The position numbers and the translations under genes were made by a program. Below, piece by piece: positions 13,441-27,173 of a stretch of 64,000 nucleotides of DNA; within the stretch, counting starts at the first letter, position 1; every line of letters starts with the position of its first letter. Source of the DNA: Syngnathus acus (Eukaryota; Chordata; Actinopteri; Syngnathiformes; Syngnathidae). The stretch is taken from assembly GCF_901709675.1 (NCBI RefSeq), contig NC_051101.1, positions 8,698,501-8,762,500 of the forward strand. The letters run 5' to 3'. The notes below the pieces were generated by a model that was not told the origin of the DNA, did not search any database, and saw nothing but the letters and a program-made list of their open reading frames with translations.

Positions 13441-14811
13441 CTGAACAAGTAGGTAGAGAGAGGATTAGGTCCATTATCTAACAAATGAAAGAGCAGTCTT
13501 TGTAGTGGTTAGTTATGCCTCAAAAATCTTCCATACTTTTGGGAGTACAAGGCTCACAAAATATTTTTAAGTGCACCGTATAAGGACCCCCTGTGTCTTG
13601 TGAATGGATGTTGAAATAACACAAAAATTACTGTATGTTTATTTACAATGAAGCACTTACTTGGAGGACTACACAAAAAGATATATTATGAATTTCATCG
13701 ATTTAAGTCAAATAATAAATTTGGCACAATGAAACACATTTTTTAGTGCAAAAACTGTTGATGTGCTATAAAATATGCTGGAGCATGGCAAAATAGCATT
13801 TCATCCAAATGCCCTAAAATATCAAACTGTGACAAATGTTTGACCTCAGCCCAGTTTCTCAGTGAAAGAAGCCTCTGTTGTTCCACTTAGTGCCTTTTAT
13901 ACAAAAAATTGAAAAGATTTCTGTTTTTTCTAATTCATTTTTAAGTGGAATAAATTGCCTTGACAAAACAACTAGTTGATGATCAATAAGCAGAAAAAGG
14001 CTGTGATTTGAACCAACTAATGCGATGATGGTAAATGTGGGATTTTGGGAAAACTATTCTGTCTGCTACTGAGAAAAATCTAAATAACAGGCATTGCACT
14101 ATGGCTTCACGTAAACTGGCCTTGGACCCAGAGACACAAAAATATTTGGTTCAAACAAGTGTTGCCATTGTTTGAACGATTCTTCATTTGTTTCTTCTTT
14201 CTGAATCCCACACAGTATTTGAGATTAGTTGTACTACTGTCATTTCAGGTTAAATAAACTCAGAGCCACAACTGCTAGAGTAAAATACTAACTTGCAACT
14301 GTTTCTTCATTTGATTTGATTAATTTTAATAACATCACCACCATCTGAAGATAAACCAAAACCCATAATCCACAGTTCATTTCAATCACAATTTTCGAAT
14401 TTATTGTTTGAAAGAGAACTCTAGGAAGCAGTTAAGAGATTAACGCATCAATGCATCAATAATCCTTTAGAACTATAAACTCCAAGCATAGAGGCATGTC
14501 ACCAAAGGCAAGAAATTGAGGAGAAAAATAGTTGTGTTTTAATCTGTCTATCCCTGCCACACTATGCGTTGCTTATCCCAGTTGAGGGCACTAAAGATGG
14601 CAGCTAGGTCACATAACCCCGATGTGGAGAAAACAGAGACAGATGGGACTCCGCAAACGCTCACACACAGACATTCACCACAGCCACCACCACCAGGGGG
14701 TCCATCCATCTTAATGTGATCAGGCCCAGCTGAGTGGATCACACCAACATTAATCTCAAGAGACAGTGGTCTACTTGCTTCAGTGTGTGTGTACGTGTGT
14801 GTGTTTGCATA

Positions 14812-14813
<2 letters not shown>

Positions 14814-14885
<72 letters not shown>
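14814..14885. repeat. (TG)n microsatellite, 72 bp
   Basis: A pure TG dinucleotide tract of about 36 units. It is preceded by a shorter interrupted TG stretch at 14783-14805, which indicates an older, partly decayed flank. The overlapping open frames encode only Val-Cys or Thr-His repeats. Confidence 0.99.
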
Positions 14886-14888
<3 letters not shown>

Positions 14889-15999
14889 ATCAATTCCCCG
14901 AATGTGTGCATGTGACATTGTCAGTGCGCTGTTGGTGGGCATTTGTCCAATATCACCACATCGCATTAGCAGATTCGACATCCCCATCACACCAAACAAC
15001 GTGCGACAACTAGTCAGCACTCTGACACAAAAAAAAAAGTTGGAGCAGAGGAGCGGTGTCACAGCATGCCCCATAAAAATACCCATGCTTGCCATGAAGT
15101 GAAGTTTCTTGGACCCAAGCGAGAGCCGGGTTTAATTTTAAAGCTATAACACGGTCAACTTCCAGAATGACACTAAAAGTAAATGCTTGTATATTGTTTA
15201 CCGCCTTAACAATTTGATTTCACCCTTTGTTTCTCACTATAGCCCTTCTGTTTCCTACTGGCTAATTAAACCACCGAGGTAGCTGCAGCACAACTGTGTA
15301 GTTCATCAATGTGTTACAATGAGAGGGGCTTCCTCCCTAGTGTGTCTGGGGCTGGTTCGTGTGTGCACAAATGTGTCCGTATATGTGTGTGCTAAAAGCG
15401 CTATTGTGTTGCAAGTCTTGAAAAAGAAAGCCCTGTGGTTTCTCTCTACATTTGTAAACCTCCCTTGACATGTGCACACACATTCTCACACACGCAGTTT
15501 CCTTTAGAGGGACTCCCTTGTGCGGCATCTTAAAGACACAGACTTGGAGACAGTTAAGCAGGAAAAGGTTTTCTCAATGATAAGGACTTAGGTTTTGCAC
15601 ATTAATTAGAAAACTGCTCCATGCATAAACAAATTGGGCCGTGTGTGCGTGTGTCTTAGTCTGCTGACGGGGTTTGCACCGTGCCAGTGTGAGAATGCAA
15701 TTACCGGTAGCAACAAAGCTTAGGCTGCTGGGCAAATCGGAGAGTCTTTCAATTGTAAAGCAGGGTTATTCAGTGCATGTATTATTCACGCTGAGATAGG
15801 GCGGAGTTGGTCAATGAGCAAACAGAACCTTAAACTGCCTTTCGATGGGCGAACAAAGCCACGCTTTGCAAGTAGTTAGCCACCGCAAGTCAAAGTCGGG
15901 AGTCAAAGAATATTGCATACTCAACAATGAAGCCATATGGTGGGAAAGTGGATTATTATTATATTGAGAATGGTTGGCAGTTTAAATCATCCTTGCGCG

Positions 16000-16100
16000 A
16001 GGACATGAGCCTGGTTGTTGCATGGAGAATTTGCATATAAGGCCACTAATTAAAGTGTTCCTACCATTGAGGTCATTAACAGAGTCATCATTAATACGTC
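16000..16100. promoter_or_regulatory. Candidate intronic enhancer: octamer plus homeodomain cores
   Basis: The segment contains a perfect octamer, ATTTGCAT (16029-16036), followed within 60 bp by CTAATTAAAG, TCATTAAC and TCATTAAT. This density of POU and homeodomain-type words resembles vertebrate conserved non-coding elements. Conservation could not be tested here, so the call rests on motif content and on the setting in a CDKAL1 intron. Confidence 0.35.
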
Positions 16101-17406
16101 AGAAATATATGCAAGCTTGTTCAAAACCCACGCGGTTAATAAGATAATAAGAATATGTGGCCCCGCTGAGTTGTTTTCTATTTTGCCAATAACTATCTCT
16201 GGTCAAGGTATGAATGCTGAGAAATAAACATTCACAAGGTTCCCTCACAGTTGCCCATAATAGAATGTGGGTGTTTGCTTTTGTTGAATCTGTATACACG
16301 CACGGATCCTGAGCCAACTGCCTTTCTGCGTTTTGTGCATGTCAACTACAGCATAGCTAACAATTTATTCAGTCAAGCCTTTGCACGTGAATTTCGTCAC
16401 GCTACCAAGTGAAACTACTGCTTGTTAATTTGCCAAAAGGTCACAAAATGACCTTAGAGACATTTGCCAACTACAGAAGTCTAGATTGTTGTTTTGGCTC
16501 GTAGATTGAGAGCACGCGCAAGATGTGTGTGTGAGACCACAACCTCATGTCAACATGGGACCTCTGAGTGTTTTCAGAACTTCTTGTTTTGACTGTAGGC
16601 AGACCTCGAGACTGTTTTTATTAGATCAGTCAGGTCATTGTTACAGGACAAAAATGGTTTTGTGCACCATTTTTTGAGATTAGCGTGGTTTTTGTATGAG
16701 TCCACTACAGAATGGTAACATTATTGGCAAAATATGTTACCATGGCACCAGAAGTACAATAGTAAGTGATTTGCTGTGATTTACCGTGTCTCTGTTATGA
16801 CAGAGGCAAACATTTTACTTTTTATTTCTTTATTTTTAAAGGACAAGTGAGTTTAGTCTTTATGTGATGAGAATTGCCATCCTATATACATACAGTATCG
16901 GCAACACAACAAACCAGAGAGACCAGCAACAATTTTTCAAATATTCGAAAAGGGCGATTGGTAATAAAAATTGCTAGCAATGTCTCTATTTAAAGTCGAT
17001 GCAAAATTTGTCTTTGTGGGCCACATGAAACATTACTTTATTACTTTATACCTTCACACCTGTGGATGTAAGTCGAGGCCTACATTTATCAACAAAATTA
17101 ATTCCCTTCTGGGAGAGCCACCCATCAAAATGATCAGAGCCTCACTGTCTGCTGTCGACTCGCCACTTGGGCCGAAATAAGTAAGAAATAATGGTCAGTC
17201 TTCAAGATGAACACAGGTAGACAACCACCACTATCGATTCCATCGTGACTTCCAAAGTTGCAGAAGTTAACTCAACAAGGGAGTGCTGATGTCAAATTAA
17301 CAAGTTTACAACATTCAGTTCACTGGGGAAATTTCAACACTTGAAAGGCAAACATGAAAAACCTGGTATATTCAAATACTCTGAGACACAATCTGTTGTG
17401 TGAACG

Positions 17407-17425
17407 TGCGTGTGTGTGTGTGTGT
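17407..17425. repeat. Short (TG)n tract
   Basis: A 19-bp TG dinucleotide tract in intronic sequence. Confidence 0.9.
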
Positions 17426-20400
17426 ACGTAAAGTGTGCTTTCCTGTGACATGCTGGTGTTAATTCGGTTACTCGGGGGTTCTGTAGCGTAATGTCTTGTA
17501 ATGACATACAATCTCATTTTGTCCAAGGAGACACATCAATCTTTTGGATTTACTGCAGGGAGCACAGGCCCTCCTGGTCTCCTGGAGACTGAGGGAGCAA
17601 GAGTCGTTTGTGTGTGCGTGTGTGTCTAACATGCATTTGTGTGTTTGTGTGTTAAACAGTGGGAAAGAGGGAAATGGAATAATATGTTCAGACCAGTGGA
17701 GCTGAAAACTACCCATACATTGGTTTGATAAACATCAGGAAGGCCACTGTGGTGCACAGCCAGAGGAGGTGGAGGTGTGTGACAGAATCTACATTGGTGT
17801 ATTGGGGTTGTGTGAAAATAAATAAATAAAAATGCATTTGTGGGTTTCTTTGTGCATGTGTGATAGAAAACATGCTAGAGCGCCAAATGTAATGTGCTTT
17901 TGCCGACATCCTGCATGCATGCATTGTCAATCTCTCACACAGGAGACTATTGTGTAGACAACCCTTTACAGTTTGTCAAATTTTGACGAAGAGATTTTCT
18001 TTTTGTCATGAAAAAACACTGACAAGAGTGCCAACATTTCTAAATAATGTCAACATAGTGTCTCTTCTTGGCCTTGGCTTTGTCTGATGCTTTAGGATAC
18101 AGCAGACCAAAAAGAAAAAAGAATGCCAATGAGGAGTGACAAACAAATACATATGGTACAGCTGAAGTGTCAAGCAGTAGTTTATGAATGCTTTTGAAAT
18201 AACTTGTCAACAAGATATTGCATCTTGAACAGGGTTCCCTAACTAAAAATAATTGTTTAGGCAAGCTGTAACACGAAGGATAAAAATAGTAATAATAATA
18301 AATATCATGAATTGAAAAAAGGTTAACTGAGGTCCGAATAGAAAACAGGCCAACTGAAAACTGACTACAGATCCCATCTGTTGCTATTATAAAATACTAA
18401 CTGCATATATGTTTACAGTTTAAAATTGCTAACTGTCATACCAGAGAAAAAGAATCAGTCATACTCTAAACACCAATAATAATAATAATAATGACATAAA
18501 AGACGCAGAGTATATAAAAAAGAGGGAAGAGTATTTTTAAAGGCCACTTCAAGTATCGTGTTTGCTTCAATTTTTTAACATCAAACAAGTTGAGTATATT
18601 ACAGTTGAGTAATCACAGTTAATTCTAATGAAACAACAAATAATCTACTGAGAAACTATACGGCATTTGATACGTCTCTTCCCAATCATTAATTTTGACG
18701 GAGACTTATTGCACTCCAGCAGCTCAAGTAGAGATGCGTTTACCACCTTTTTTATGTTGCAATAACTTTCATTTACGGTTTGTTGGTCATTATGAAACTG
18801 CGTCCCTTCACCATTATCAGTAACCTTTGGTGATACCACAGAAAAACACAAAACAGCCCCCCCCAAAAATAAACCACGTGTGCTTAGGTCTCTCAATACA
18901 TAATGCAAGGCAACGCTTTGTCCTCTGAATTGTTGTGCAACTTTTTTGTCAAGTAACATATAAACAAAAAAAATATAAAGAAAATAAATAAAACTGATAG
19001 AAAGGGAAAGATCATTTCTACAAATGTCTTAGTTCAGTGCAGTTTACATGTTGAAATGGAGTCAAAAGACATTAGAAGACATATTGAGTCCTACCCCTTG
19101 TTACAAAGACTTTACAATATGGAATTTCTACTCTATTGTGTGTAAAAATACAGAACCTTTCTATTATCTGACTGACTTGTGACACAATACCTAAAAAGAT
19201 AGCAAGCGATACCTCTGCAACATTTCAGGTCAAAGTGTCAAATTTTCAATTACTTCAGTTTTTTTGTTGTTGTTTTTTCAAGGTAATAATTCTAACGCTG
19301 ACAGAGAGAACATTAGTGTGGTGGCTGTTGTTTCAAGGGGAGTTCTAACCCTGGCCCTTCGAGTCGGTTTATTGTTTTTCCTCTACATGTCCATGTCTGT
19401 GACCCCAAACTTACCCCTCTCAGCTGGCTAAAGCTGTTACTGTTACACCTTGGTCACAATGCTTAACACAAATCTATGTTAAGGTCAGCAGCAAGGTTGA
19501 TAAGACCCATTATTGTTCTTTGTCCACCCGGAGAGTAGACGAAGAAGTTATGGCGGCCAGAAGGAAATCGGAGGAAAGTCACAGTGAACAATTGTGGGGC
19601 CTGATGACCAAACGCAAACATTAAAAAAATCTACTTAAAGTTGCACAAAAACACTTTATAAGTCTCTGGGGCTTTATTTACATGCTTAATGCATGCCTGT
19701 GTGTATTTTGGCATGGTGAGTTATCACAATTATTGTTTTAGATATTCAAAGATTGGGGAGGAATAAAAGGAGAGAACGAAATGAGTAACTTTCTTTTCAA
19801 TAAATAAAGCCTTGCCTTATTTTTTTTTAAACCCTAAGAATACTGCAGATTCTAAAACAGAACATCCTGGAAGTTCACCAAAGCAACTGCAATTAGTCAA
19901 ATGAAGAGAAAATATCCTGCCCGCGTATCTACCTGCGTGCCTGGAGGACACAAATAATGACAAGTTATTGGTTTGCTGTAAAAGGCAGAAGATCAGACAA
20001 GACTTTAGCATTGTAATAGCAATGTGAGAGATCATAACTACCAGAAATGTAACTAAATAGAGAGAAGGGAAGGGACACATAATGAAATGAAATGAGCTGT
20101 AACAGTGGAACAAATGGCTTTTTTTTAATGCCTGGAGTTCATTGGCAATGGTTCACACAAACAAACAGCAACACACAACACACATTTAATGACCCATTCT
20201 GTCTGAGTGGCTGTAAATTCCTGGTTTATGATGCCAAAGCATCCCAATTCAGCTTGCTCACAAAGTGACTTTAGTTGATACTGGCAAGACACGCGCGCAC
20301 ACGCACGCACACACACAGTCAGAATGGACCCTTAGAGTACCCTAGGTCCAGACACACACATGTACCATGCCAGTTTTGGCTGGTAGCATCAAATGTTCTA

Positions 20401-23197
20401 AAACTAGGAGCGATTGCAAGAACAAGATGACAAAGAACTGCTTACAACAGTAATGTGAAAATTGAATAGGAACATGATCTAATGCTAGAGCATGTCTATT
20501 GGCAGATGGGCAAGGAAGGAGAGATATCATTTGCATGATTTGTTCAACACAACCAGTAAAGAAGATTAATGGAATTAGGAGCAAAAAGAAAAACAATGAA
20601 AGTTTGGAAAAATGTTGGAAGGACTCCTGGGTTAATGAAGCAGCGAGATCAGCTTGAAGGACCAAAACAAATGTAGTCGGATGTTTACTTCCTTGCACTG
20701 CTACATGTATGTGTCAACGTGTGCACGACGTTAACAGGACGTGTATATCGAAACACAACGACAGAGTATATTTTAATTTTTCACTCTGGAGGGTGGTTTC
20801 AAATTGAGTGGGCATAGTGGACAAAATGTCTGTTTTTCTTTGTCTTTATAGACCTAAAACTACAATTATAGTCAGAATAGAAGAAACCTGCCAGTGCTAC
20901 TTTAATACACTATCCAAGACATTTGAGTGTTAGCCGAAATACTTTTTTTTTTTAAACTAACCCTTACCGTTAAAAAAAACAACAAAAAAAACAGTCTCAC
21001 TGCACCCCATCCAACCCCCGTGTGAGAATAAAACTAATTTAGAGGAAGGGGGAAGCTAATCGAATTTGGATTAAATAGGTGCAAATGATATTAATACGCA
21101 ACTTAATGAACGGCATATTGTGACTCAAATGGAATATAGAACGACATTTCCATGAGGTTGTACCATGTGTAAAAACTACACCCTGATGCCGTTGAGAGTC
21201 TGTGTGCTTAAGTAAAGGTGGATTACAATATAACAAAAATAATTTACCGCAACATGTTAATACTCACATTATAGTTTATAGTCCTGTCTGATCAACACAT
21301 GTGCCTCTTAAATCAGCATGTACTGAGGGACTGTCCACCAGCTGACCAAGAAGCTAACAACATATTTTCAACACCTTGGTCCAGTCAACCTGCCAAAACA
21401 CTGCCTCCATCATCTCCGTACCCAAGACCTCCAAGTCTGACTGTCTATGAGCTAGTTTTTTTTAAACGCAAAATGTCTTTGATGTACTTGTATAAAAATT
21501 TTTGTATAGCAGTCGTATGAGAACATAAATGCAATTTATAATAACGTTTTGACATTAACATGAAACTATGTATGAAAATGAATTTGTTTTATGACGGAGC
21601 AAGTCTTCAATCTAACATTTGTCCAAAAGAAAAAAGTCCTCTAATGCCTCTTGTCATCTTTCCAACATTCTCTTTTGAGGCAGGAGGCAGCAGGAGTTGG
21701 GTCTGCTCTGCATTTGCGCGTTGCACAAAGATCTCTCTTGTTTTGTCTGCTAACAAATGTCACCAATGATGTCACGACTTCAGAAGAGGATTTAAAATGG
21801 ATTATCTAAAAACAGAGCACATAAAGAACACACTGTCTCTCTCACATATAATTTTATATCAGCGAAGCCTGGTCAAATTAGGGACACCAATGACTGACTA
21901 AATTACACAAAAGCAGATGTTCAGTAGGGATTTGCAGCAACTATTCACTTTATCCAACAGCCTACTTAAAAGACTTCCAGTATAAAATAACAAAAACACA
22001 AGAGGATTTGCTTGTTGCTTATGTGACCCCTTAAAAAATAAAGGCATGCATACATACATACTACAGAAAGAAAAAACAGCAACATTCAACGTGACTCAAG
22101 CTCTAAATTATACATTACATAAAGTATGACATTTATAGTAATGTGCTGTAGATGGAAAATTTTCTTGTGCTGCATCAATGTCACACTCTTAATAACAACA
22201 ATGTCTCGGTCTTCTTGTGTTTGGGCAGTAATACATTTAAGCCCAGAACCCAAGGGCAGGTAAGAGTACCCTAGTCCTCATGTTCCATTATAATGGATAT
22301 GAAAATAAATATGAAGTTAGTGCATGAAGTCTCAAGACCACTAAACTGCGGAAAACTCTTTACAGAACATGTCAAACAAAGGAATTATGTGATGCTTGGA
22401 TACAGGACAAAAGTGGCGGAACAAAAGCTGAAGAAATCAAAGCAAGCATTGTGGCTACAATCGGCAGTTCATTGCTTCGTGATGGACATCATTAATGTAC
22501 GGACATTGAGGATGTGCACAGGAATGGCTTCTAGATTGCCATTAGTGAAGGTCAAGCACAGAGGAATTAGTCTGAACGAACCCTTTTTTAAGTAGCCCAC
22601 TGAGAATACAGGACATGGTTTGTAGCAACATGAAATTAGTTCATAAAATGTTGTGATATGAGCGTGGCTGCAGACCTGGTTAGTTAAATTGTCATAAATT
22701 ACCATTTTAAATAAATTTCTGTTTTAGCAATTAGATTGCAAGACATTTTTCAAGTCCATACTTCTCGAGAAATTAAGTCCTGTAAAGCAACGTCTATGTA
22801 GCAACATAAGAAAAAAACGAATTAAAATATTAGCAGGGACTGCTATTTGTGAACACCATCATTAGCTTTTTTTTTTGTACACATTTTTCTTCATGTTTTA
22901 ATTTGTAATGCAATTTGCAATGTCTTTGATGCAATGCAACTATTATAATGAATCTGAGCTTTTCACTTTTTTTTAATACACTGCTATTATTGTTAACACT
23001 GTAAACGTGTGGTTTTCTAATACTCTACATTTCAACTAAGGACAATGGAATAACTACTTAAGAGCTTACATAACAGAGCTAAAGTGAACTGCTCACAATT
23101 GATAGCTGTGTAATTTGTTTTGTCAAGTTGTAAATCACATACAAACTCAAATCAAGGGAGCTGGATAATATTGTACTGTATATCATTTGTGTCTTAC

Positions 23198-23318
23198 CCC
23201 GTGTTAATGGAGATGATTTCAATTAGAGGGTTTTTCCTTATTTTGGGAAGGTCAAGTCTTGCTCCCCCTAGCCTCCGGCCTCCATCTTTCTTCTGGCCCA
23301 AAAGACGAACTGAATGAC
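23198..23318 (-). CDS. CDKAL1: CDKAL1 internal exon leading into the radical-SAM domain
   Basis: This 121-bp exon holds 39 full codons flanked by GT (completing Gly) and GG (opening Gly). It begins [20 protein letters not shown] and ends [12 protein letters not shown]. It is nearly identical to human CDKAL1 at about residues 174-212 and covers the linker between the MTTase and radical-SAM domains. IEIISINTG is the strand leading directly into the cluster-binding loop of the next exon. On the minus strand the acceptor is TTTTAATTCAG and the donor is GGG followed by GTAAGAC. The GG left at the end is completed by the first base of the exon at 13440. Confidence 0.97.
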
Positions 23319-24619
23319 CTGAATTAAAACAGAAAACAAAATTATGCGGCAAATTAAAGCAATAGTAATGTCTCCCTCTCCTCAAACAGCGCCAGTTTGT
23401 TTGGTTGTTTTTGATCAGCTTGAGTTGCATTAGTTAAAAATTAACACACAACTTGAGTAGATGATCACAAAAAAATACAGATGGAGACTCTTCACCGAAC
23501 ATCAAGCGAATGAACATTGCACATCTACATTGCACACTTCAACAGAAAATTGTGACCCTGCATCGGGTTTTGAAGTTCCACATACAATACACTCCACTGT
23601 ATTATTTCTTCATTGAACAACAAAACTATAGTCTGTTTGTCAAGAAGGAGCCATAAAGACAGAAATCAAGCAAAAATAAGGTGTCTGGCTATTTGCTGTT
23701 TGCAATGATCACGCATTTTAGACAACAGACTTGCTTTAATTTCTAGCCTCAGGTACGTATGAAATTATGTTTTTAAATATTTATAAATATTAATGTTAAA
23801 CACAATAAAAATCTTACTGAAAACCCTGAACTTTCTTTTCATTAGTTTTTGGGTGAAAGCTCATGCATTTTTTTAAGGCAGTTATAATTATGCCATTAAT
23901 GAAAACTGAACTAGTTGCCGATCCCCGCAACTTGCTAAACAAAAACATTCAGCTTAACGTGTGGCAATACGGACACATTTTCATTTCAATAAATGGATTC
24001 TGCACACAGAGTGACTTGTAAATGACAAAAATTGATAAAGTTATCTAGAAAACACACCATACAAGGGGCACAAATAAAAATCCATAACTGAGTCAAATAG
24101 TTAAATGTCAGTGATGTTCAACCTTTATTGTGTCGAAATGGAATGCTGTGGTCTCCTCTCTCTAAGCATCTAATAGCCTTATAGAAAGATGTGCGCGAGA
24201 TGAAGGCGCTGAGGGATGGAATTGTCTTGCTGTTTCTATCCGCTTTACATGAGTCTCCAGGGAGGGTGGGCTCAGGGCAGGAAGCATGGCTATCATTGGT
24301 AGATAAAAATTACTATCTGCCCCTGAGGAGGACAAAAAGCCAATCGGTGAGGCGTGACTGGTCGTAATATCCCAGTACAAGCTGGGAAATGAGAAAATTC
24401 CGCTCACGAAACGTAGGACTCGCTGCGGATTTGGCTTTCTGCTGTTGCCAGAAAGCTGACTGGCAATGTAGCAATATATATTCTTTTCTATCATTTATTA
24501 TTATTGTGTTTTTTTTTTTTTTTGCTAGACCCGATCAGTTCTTTGATCCAGTAAGTCAGTGCATCAACACAGGAAAGTTTAAATGAACTATTTAAGGCTT
24601 TTTTATTTTAATATGTTAC

Positions 24620-24620
<1 letters not shown>

Positions 24621-24659
<39 letters not shown>
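24621..24659. repeat. (ATT)n microsatellite, 13 units
   Basis: A 39-bp pure ATT trinucleotide array. The Asn-rich and Leu-rich open frames across it are artefacts of the repeat. Confidence 0.97.
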
Positions 24660-26552
24660 GTGGGCAAGTCCCTTGAGATCTTTGAATCTTGTCAATTGTA
24701 TGCCACTGACTATCTTACAATATTTTGCCAAAGTGGGCAAAATTGAAAAGTGCTGTCCATTTTTCATCTCGGGCTCAATTGTTCTGGTGGGCAATCCTAT
24801 ATATACACTTGATAACCACATTCTCCATGCCTTAGTCTTTCCCATCCTTCAAATGTTCCTGCTTTTTCACATCTCTATAAATTTGGCTTGATGTAATCAA
24901 TCCACTCATAAATGCCTCCGAAAAGGTGACGGCAAAGATGGGAAAAAAGAATAGATAGAAGACAAGAAGATGAATTCCTCACAGATGAAAGCTGTATACG
25001 ACGGGTAGATGGATGGTTGGATCACAGCGATAGGGGCTAAAAGGATGACCTCTTGACTTACGACTGATGTCTCATAAGTGGTGGATCTGCTGTTTGATTG
25101 GGAGGTATCAACAGGGTGGGGAACATTGGAAATAACGGACGAAGGTGGCTGATGACGAGGAGAGCAAGGGGGTTTAATGTTTATCGGTTATCTTGTCAAT
25201 GTAATGGCCCAAGCAACACCTACAATTGTATCGAACGGGGTTAATATCTCGGTAATGTCTGCTAAATTAATTATAAGGGGACATGGCTTTGTAGTGTTTT
25301 TAAAGAAAACTACAGAAAAAAATCCACGTTTCTATAAAACCAAAACAATTTTAACTGCAGCACATAGCAGCAGCAAGCCTCTGTACCCAGCATTTGATGT
25401 TGTCACATCAAAATACGAGGTCACTAAGCATCAAAAGATGGTGTTTACAATATCATTCAGAATTCCATTTTAAATCGATGTGAATGGGTCAACTTTGTTT
25501 CTGTCGCAGATATATCTTTATTCTTAAGCTTGATCTTATTTTTAGCAAGGAACACGGTAACAGTTTGTTTATCCTGGTGAAATACGGATCATGAGGTCAT
25601 ATTGATGCTATATAGCCTCTGATCTCTAGCTAAGTAGATGCATTAGCCCGGCTAACCTTGTGTGCCCCGATCTCTCTCATACACACACAAGTACAGGCGG
25701 AATCTAAACTGTTTCTAAAAAAAACTCAGAATAACAGGTGAAATGGTATCATCTGAGGATTTAATCTCAACTAGGAGAGATCAATATCAGAACACCAATT
25801 GAAACACTGAAAAGGATACACATATGTATTATGGCATCTGACAATCAAAAATGTATTTCAGTCTTGGCACGGTCCAACATTTCTTTTACTTGGTGACTTT
25901 GCCAAACATTGGCAGAATTTACATATTGAAAAGCAATTGTTAGATTTTTTCAGATTTTATTGTGAAGTAAACATTATTGCAGAAAAACTGAGAAAAAAAA
26001 TAAAAGTGAAAAAATGGATTTGCATGGTCAAACTGTGCTTGCAAGAAAATCAACATGTGGTGAAAGACAACTAAACTGGATAAGTAAGCTTTTGACCGCA
26101 TTAACTACCCTATCCAACAATATGTATGTGAACACATAATGTTAAAATACTGCATGCACGCTCAGCAACTCGACCCAAGATAACGCAAGTCATTTACAAC
26201 ACGTAGTAACATAAGCTTTATGGTTCAAAGATTCAGTAAAATTAAACACAGCTTTACTGTGGTGGGGTATTCTTATTGAGTGGCGGTTATATTCCTTTTA
26301 AACGAAGACCCAAACTGAAATGATTGTCTCACACATGAAGACACAAGCTCATAAAAGCTTGCCAATGTTTTCGTTATGTGGAAAAGAGACCTGCAAGCAA
26401 TTTTGTTGAAGCAAAGAACTGCGTCTTACGATTCATTGGCATGTGCATTTCAGTTACCATTACAAAAGGCAAATCCCCAGTTTAAAGGTCTCCTGGCCAT
26501 TTATATGAGGTCATAAAGAACAGTAATGATACTGGGTAAATTAGTTTCTGTT

Positions 26553-26571
26553 GGGGGGGGGGGGGGGGGGG
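26553..26571 (+). repeat. 19-base G homopolymer
   Basis: An uninterrupted run of 19 G on the plus strand, which is the template strand of CDKAL1. Runs like this can form G-quadruplexes, and their length is often wrong in assemblies. Confidence 0.95.
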
Positions 26572-27124
26572 CAGGAGGAGATCGAGAACCGTATGAGAAG
26601 GCAGATAGGTCAAAAGAATCACATGTTTAAAGATGCTGAGGGGAAACATGGTAATCAATATCAAAAATTTATTCTGGATGTAGTTCATATGCGCTGTATG
26701 TGCATACTGTCCAGTAAGTGCGTGTAGTCAGACAATTTAGAGTTGATTACACTGTAAAATTTAAATGTCCCTAATTAAGAAGCTTCCAGTGCAAACACAC
26801 ACTCAAACACAGGCACACATGCAAAAGCCAATCTGTTTTACAGTTGTTGTTTTTAGAAGAGAACAGCTGGGGGGTGTATGACAGCTTTAGTGGACATTCA
26901 TAATAAACTCTGTGTGACCTTCATTAACAGCAGAGTACTGCGGTGCCAATATAGTTTTAAATGGTTGAACTAATTACTGACACGTGAGTCAGTCTTCCTT
27001 GACAGAAAAAAGCATTTGACAAGCTGTTTTAGAAAGAACCAAAACGGACTAATACATTTTTTATACAACAAACTCGGGGTAATCTGAATTAAACAGTGGT
27101 GTATTTCTGTGTACATTTAAATAC

Positions 27125-27173
27125 CTTTAACAGCCTCGTCCACCACCTCTACCACTCGATCAATCTGTTGGAC
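27125..27173 (-). CDS. CDKAL1: CDKAL1 small internal exon (VQQIDRVVEVV segment)
   Basis: This 49-bp exon is too short to stand out as an open frame. It encodes 16 codons, VQQIDRVVEVVDEAVK, plus one base of a Gly codon. Human CDKAL1 has VQQIDRVVEVVEETIKG at about residues 157-173. The segment lies at the end of the MTTase domain, where the family has a helix after the GLSIIG motif. On the minus strand the acceptor is GTATTTTAG and the donor AAAG followed by GTATTT. The final G joins GT at the start of the exon at 23318 to make Gly, preserving the KGHSVRLL junction. Confidence 0.95.

Larger units (their letters stand above)
13441..23197 (-). other. CDKAL1: CDKAL1 intron between exons at 23198 and 13440
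   Basis: This 9.8-kb intron holds a pure (TG)n tract (14814-14885), smaller TG and AAT repeats, and A/T runs. A regulatory-looking stretch lies near 16000-16100, with an octamer and several ATTAA-type homeodomain cores. Another octamer (ATTTGCAT) is at 20529-20536. A stretch at 13525-13600 may be a decayed relative of the MITE at 51376, but the match is too weak to call. No further coding exon was seen. Confidence 0.8.
23319..27124 (-). other. CDKAL1: CDKAL1 intron between exons at 27125 and 23318
   Basis: This 3.8-kb intron contains an (ATT)n microsatellite at 24621-24659, a 14-base T run near 24511-24524 and a 19-base G homopolymer at 26553-26571. No coding signal or recognisable transposon was seen in the remainder. 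Confidence 0.8.

Noticed and set aside
13525-13600. Possible decayed relative of the CCGCACTATAAGG-type MITE
   Set aside because: Only a few words (GTGCACCGTATAAGG) agree and no terminal inverted repeat is seen.
14734-15102. Frames of about 120 codons on both strands across the TG tract
   Set aside because: A third of each frame is the dinucleotide repeat; not a gene.
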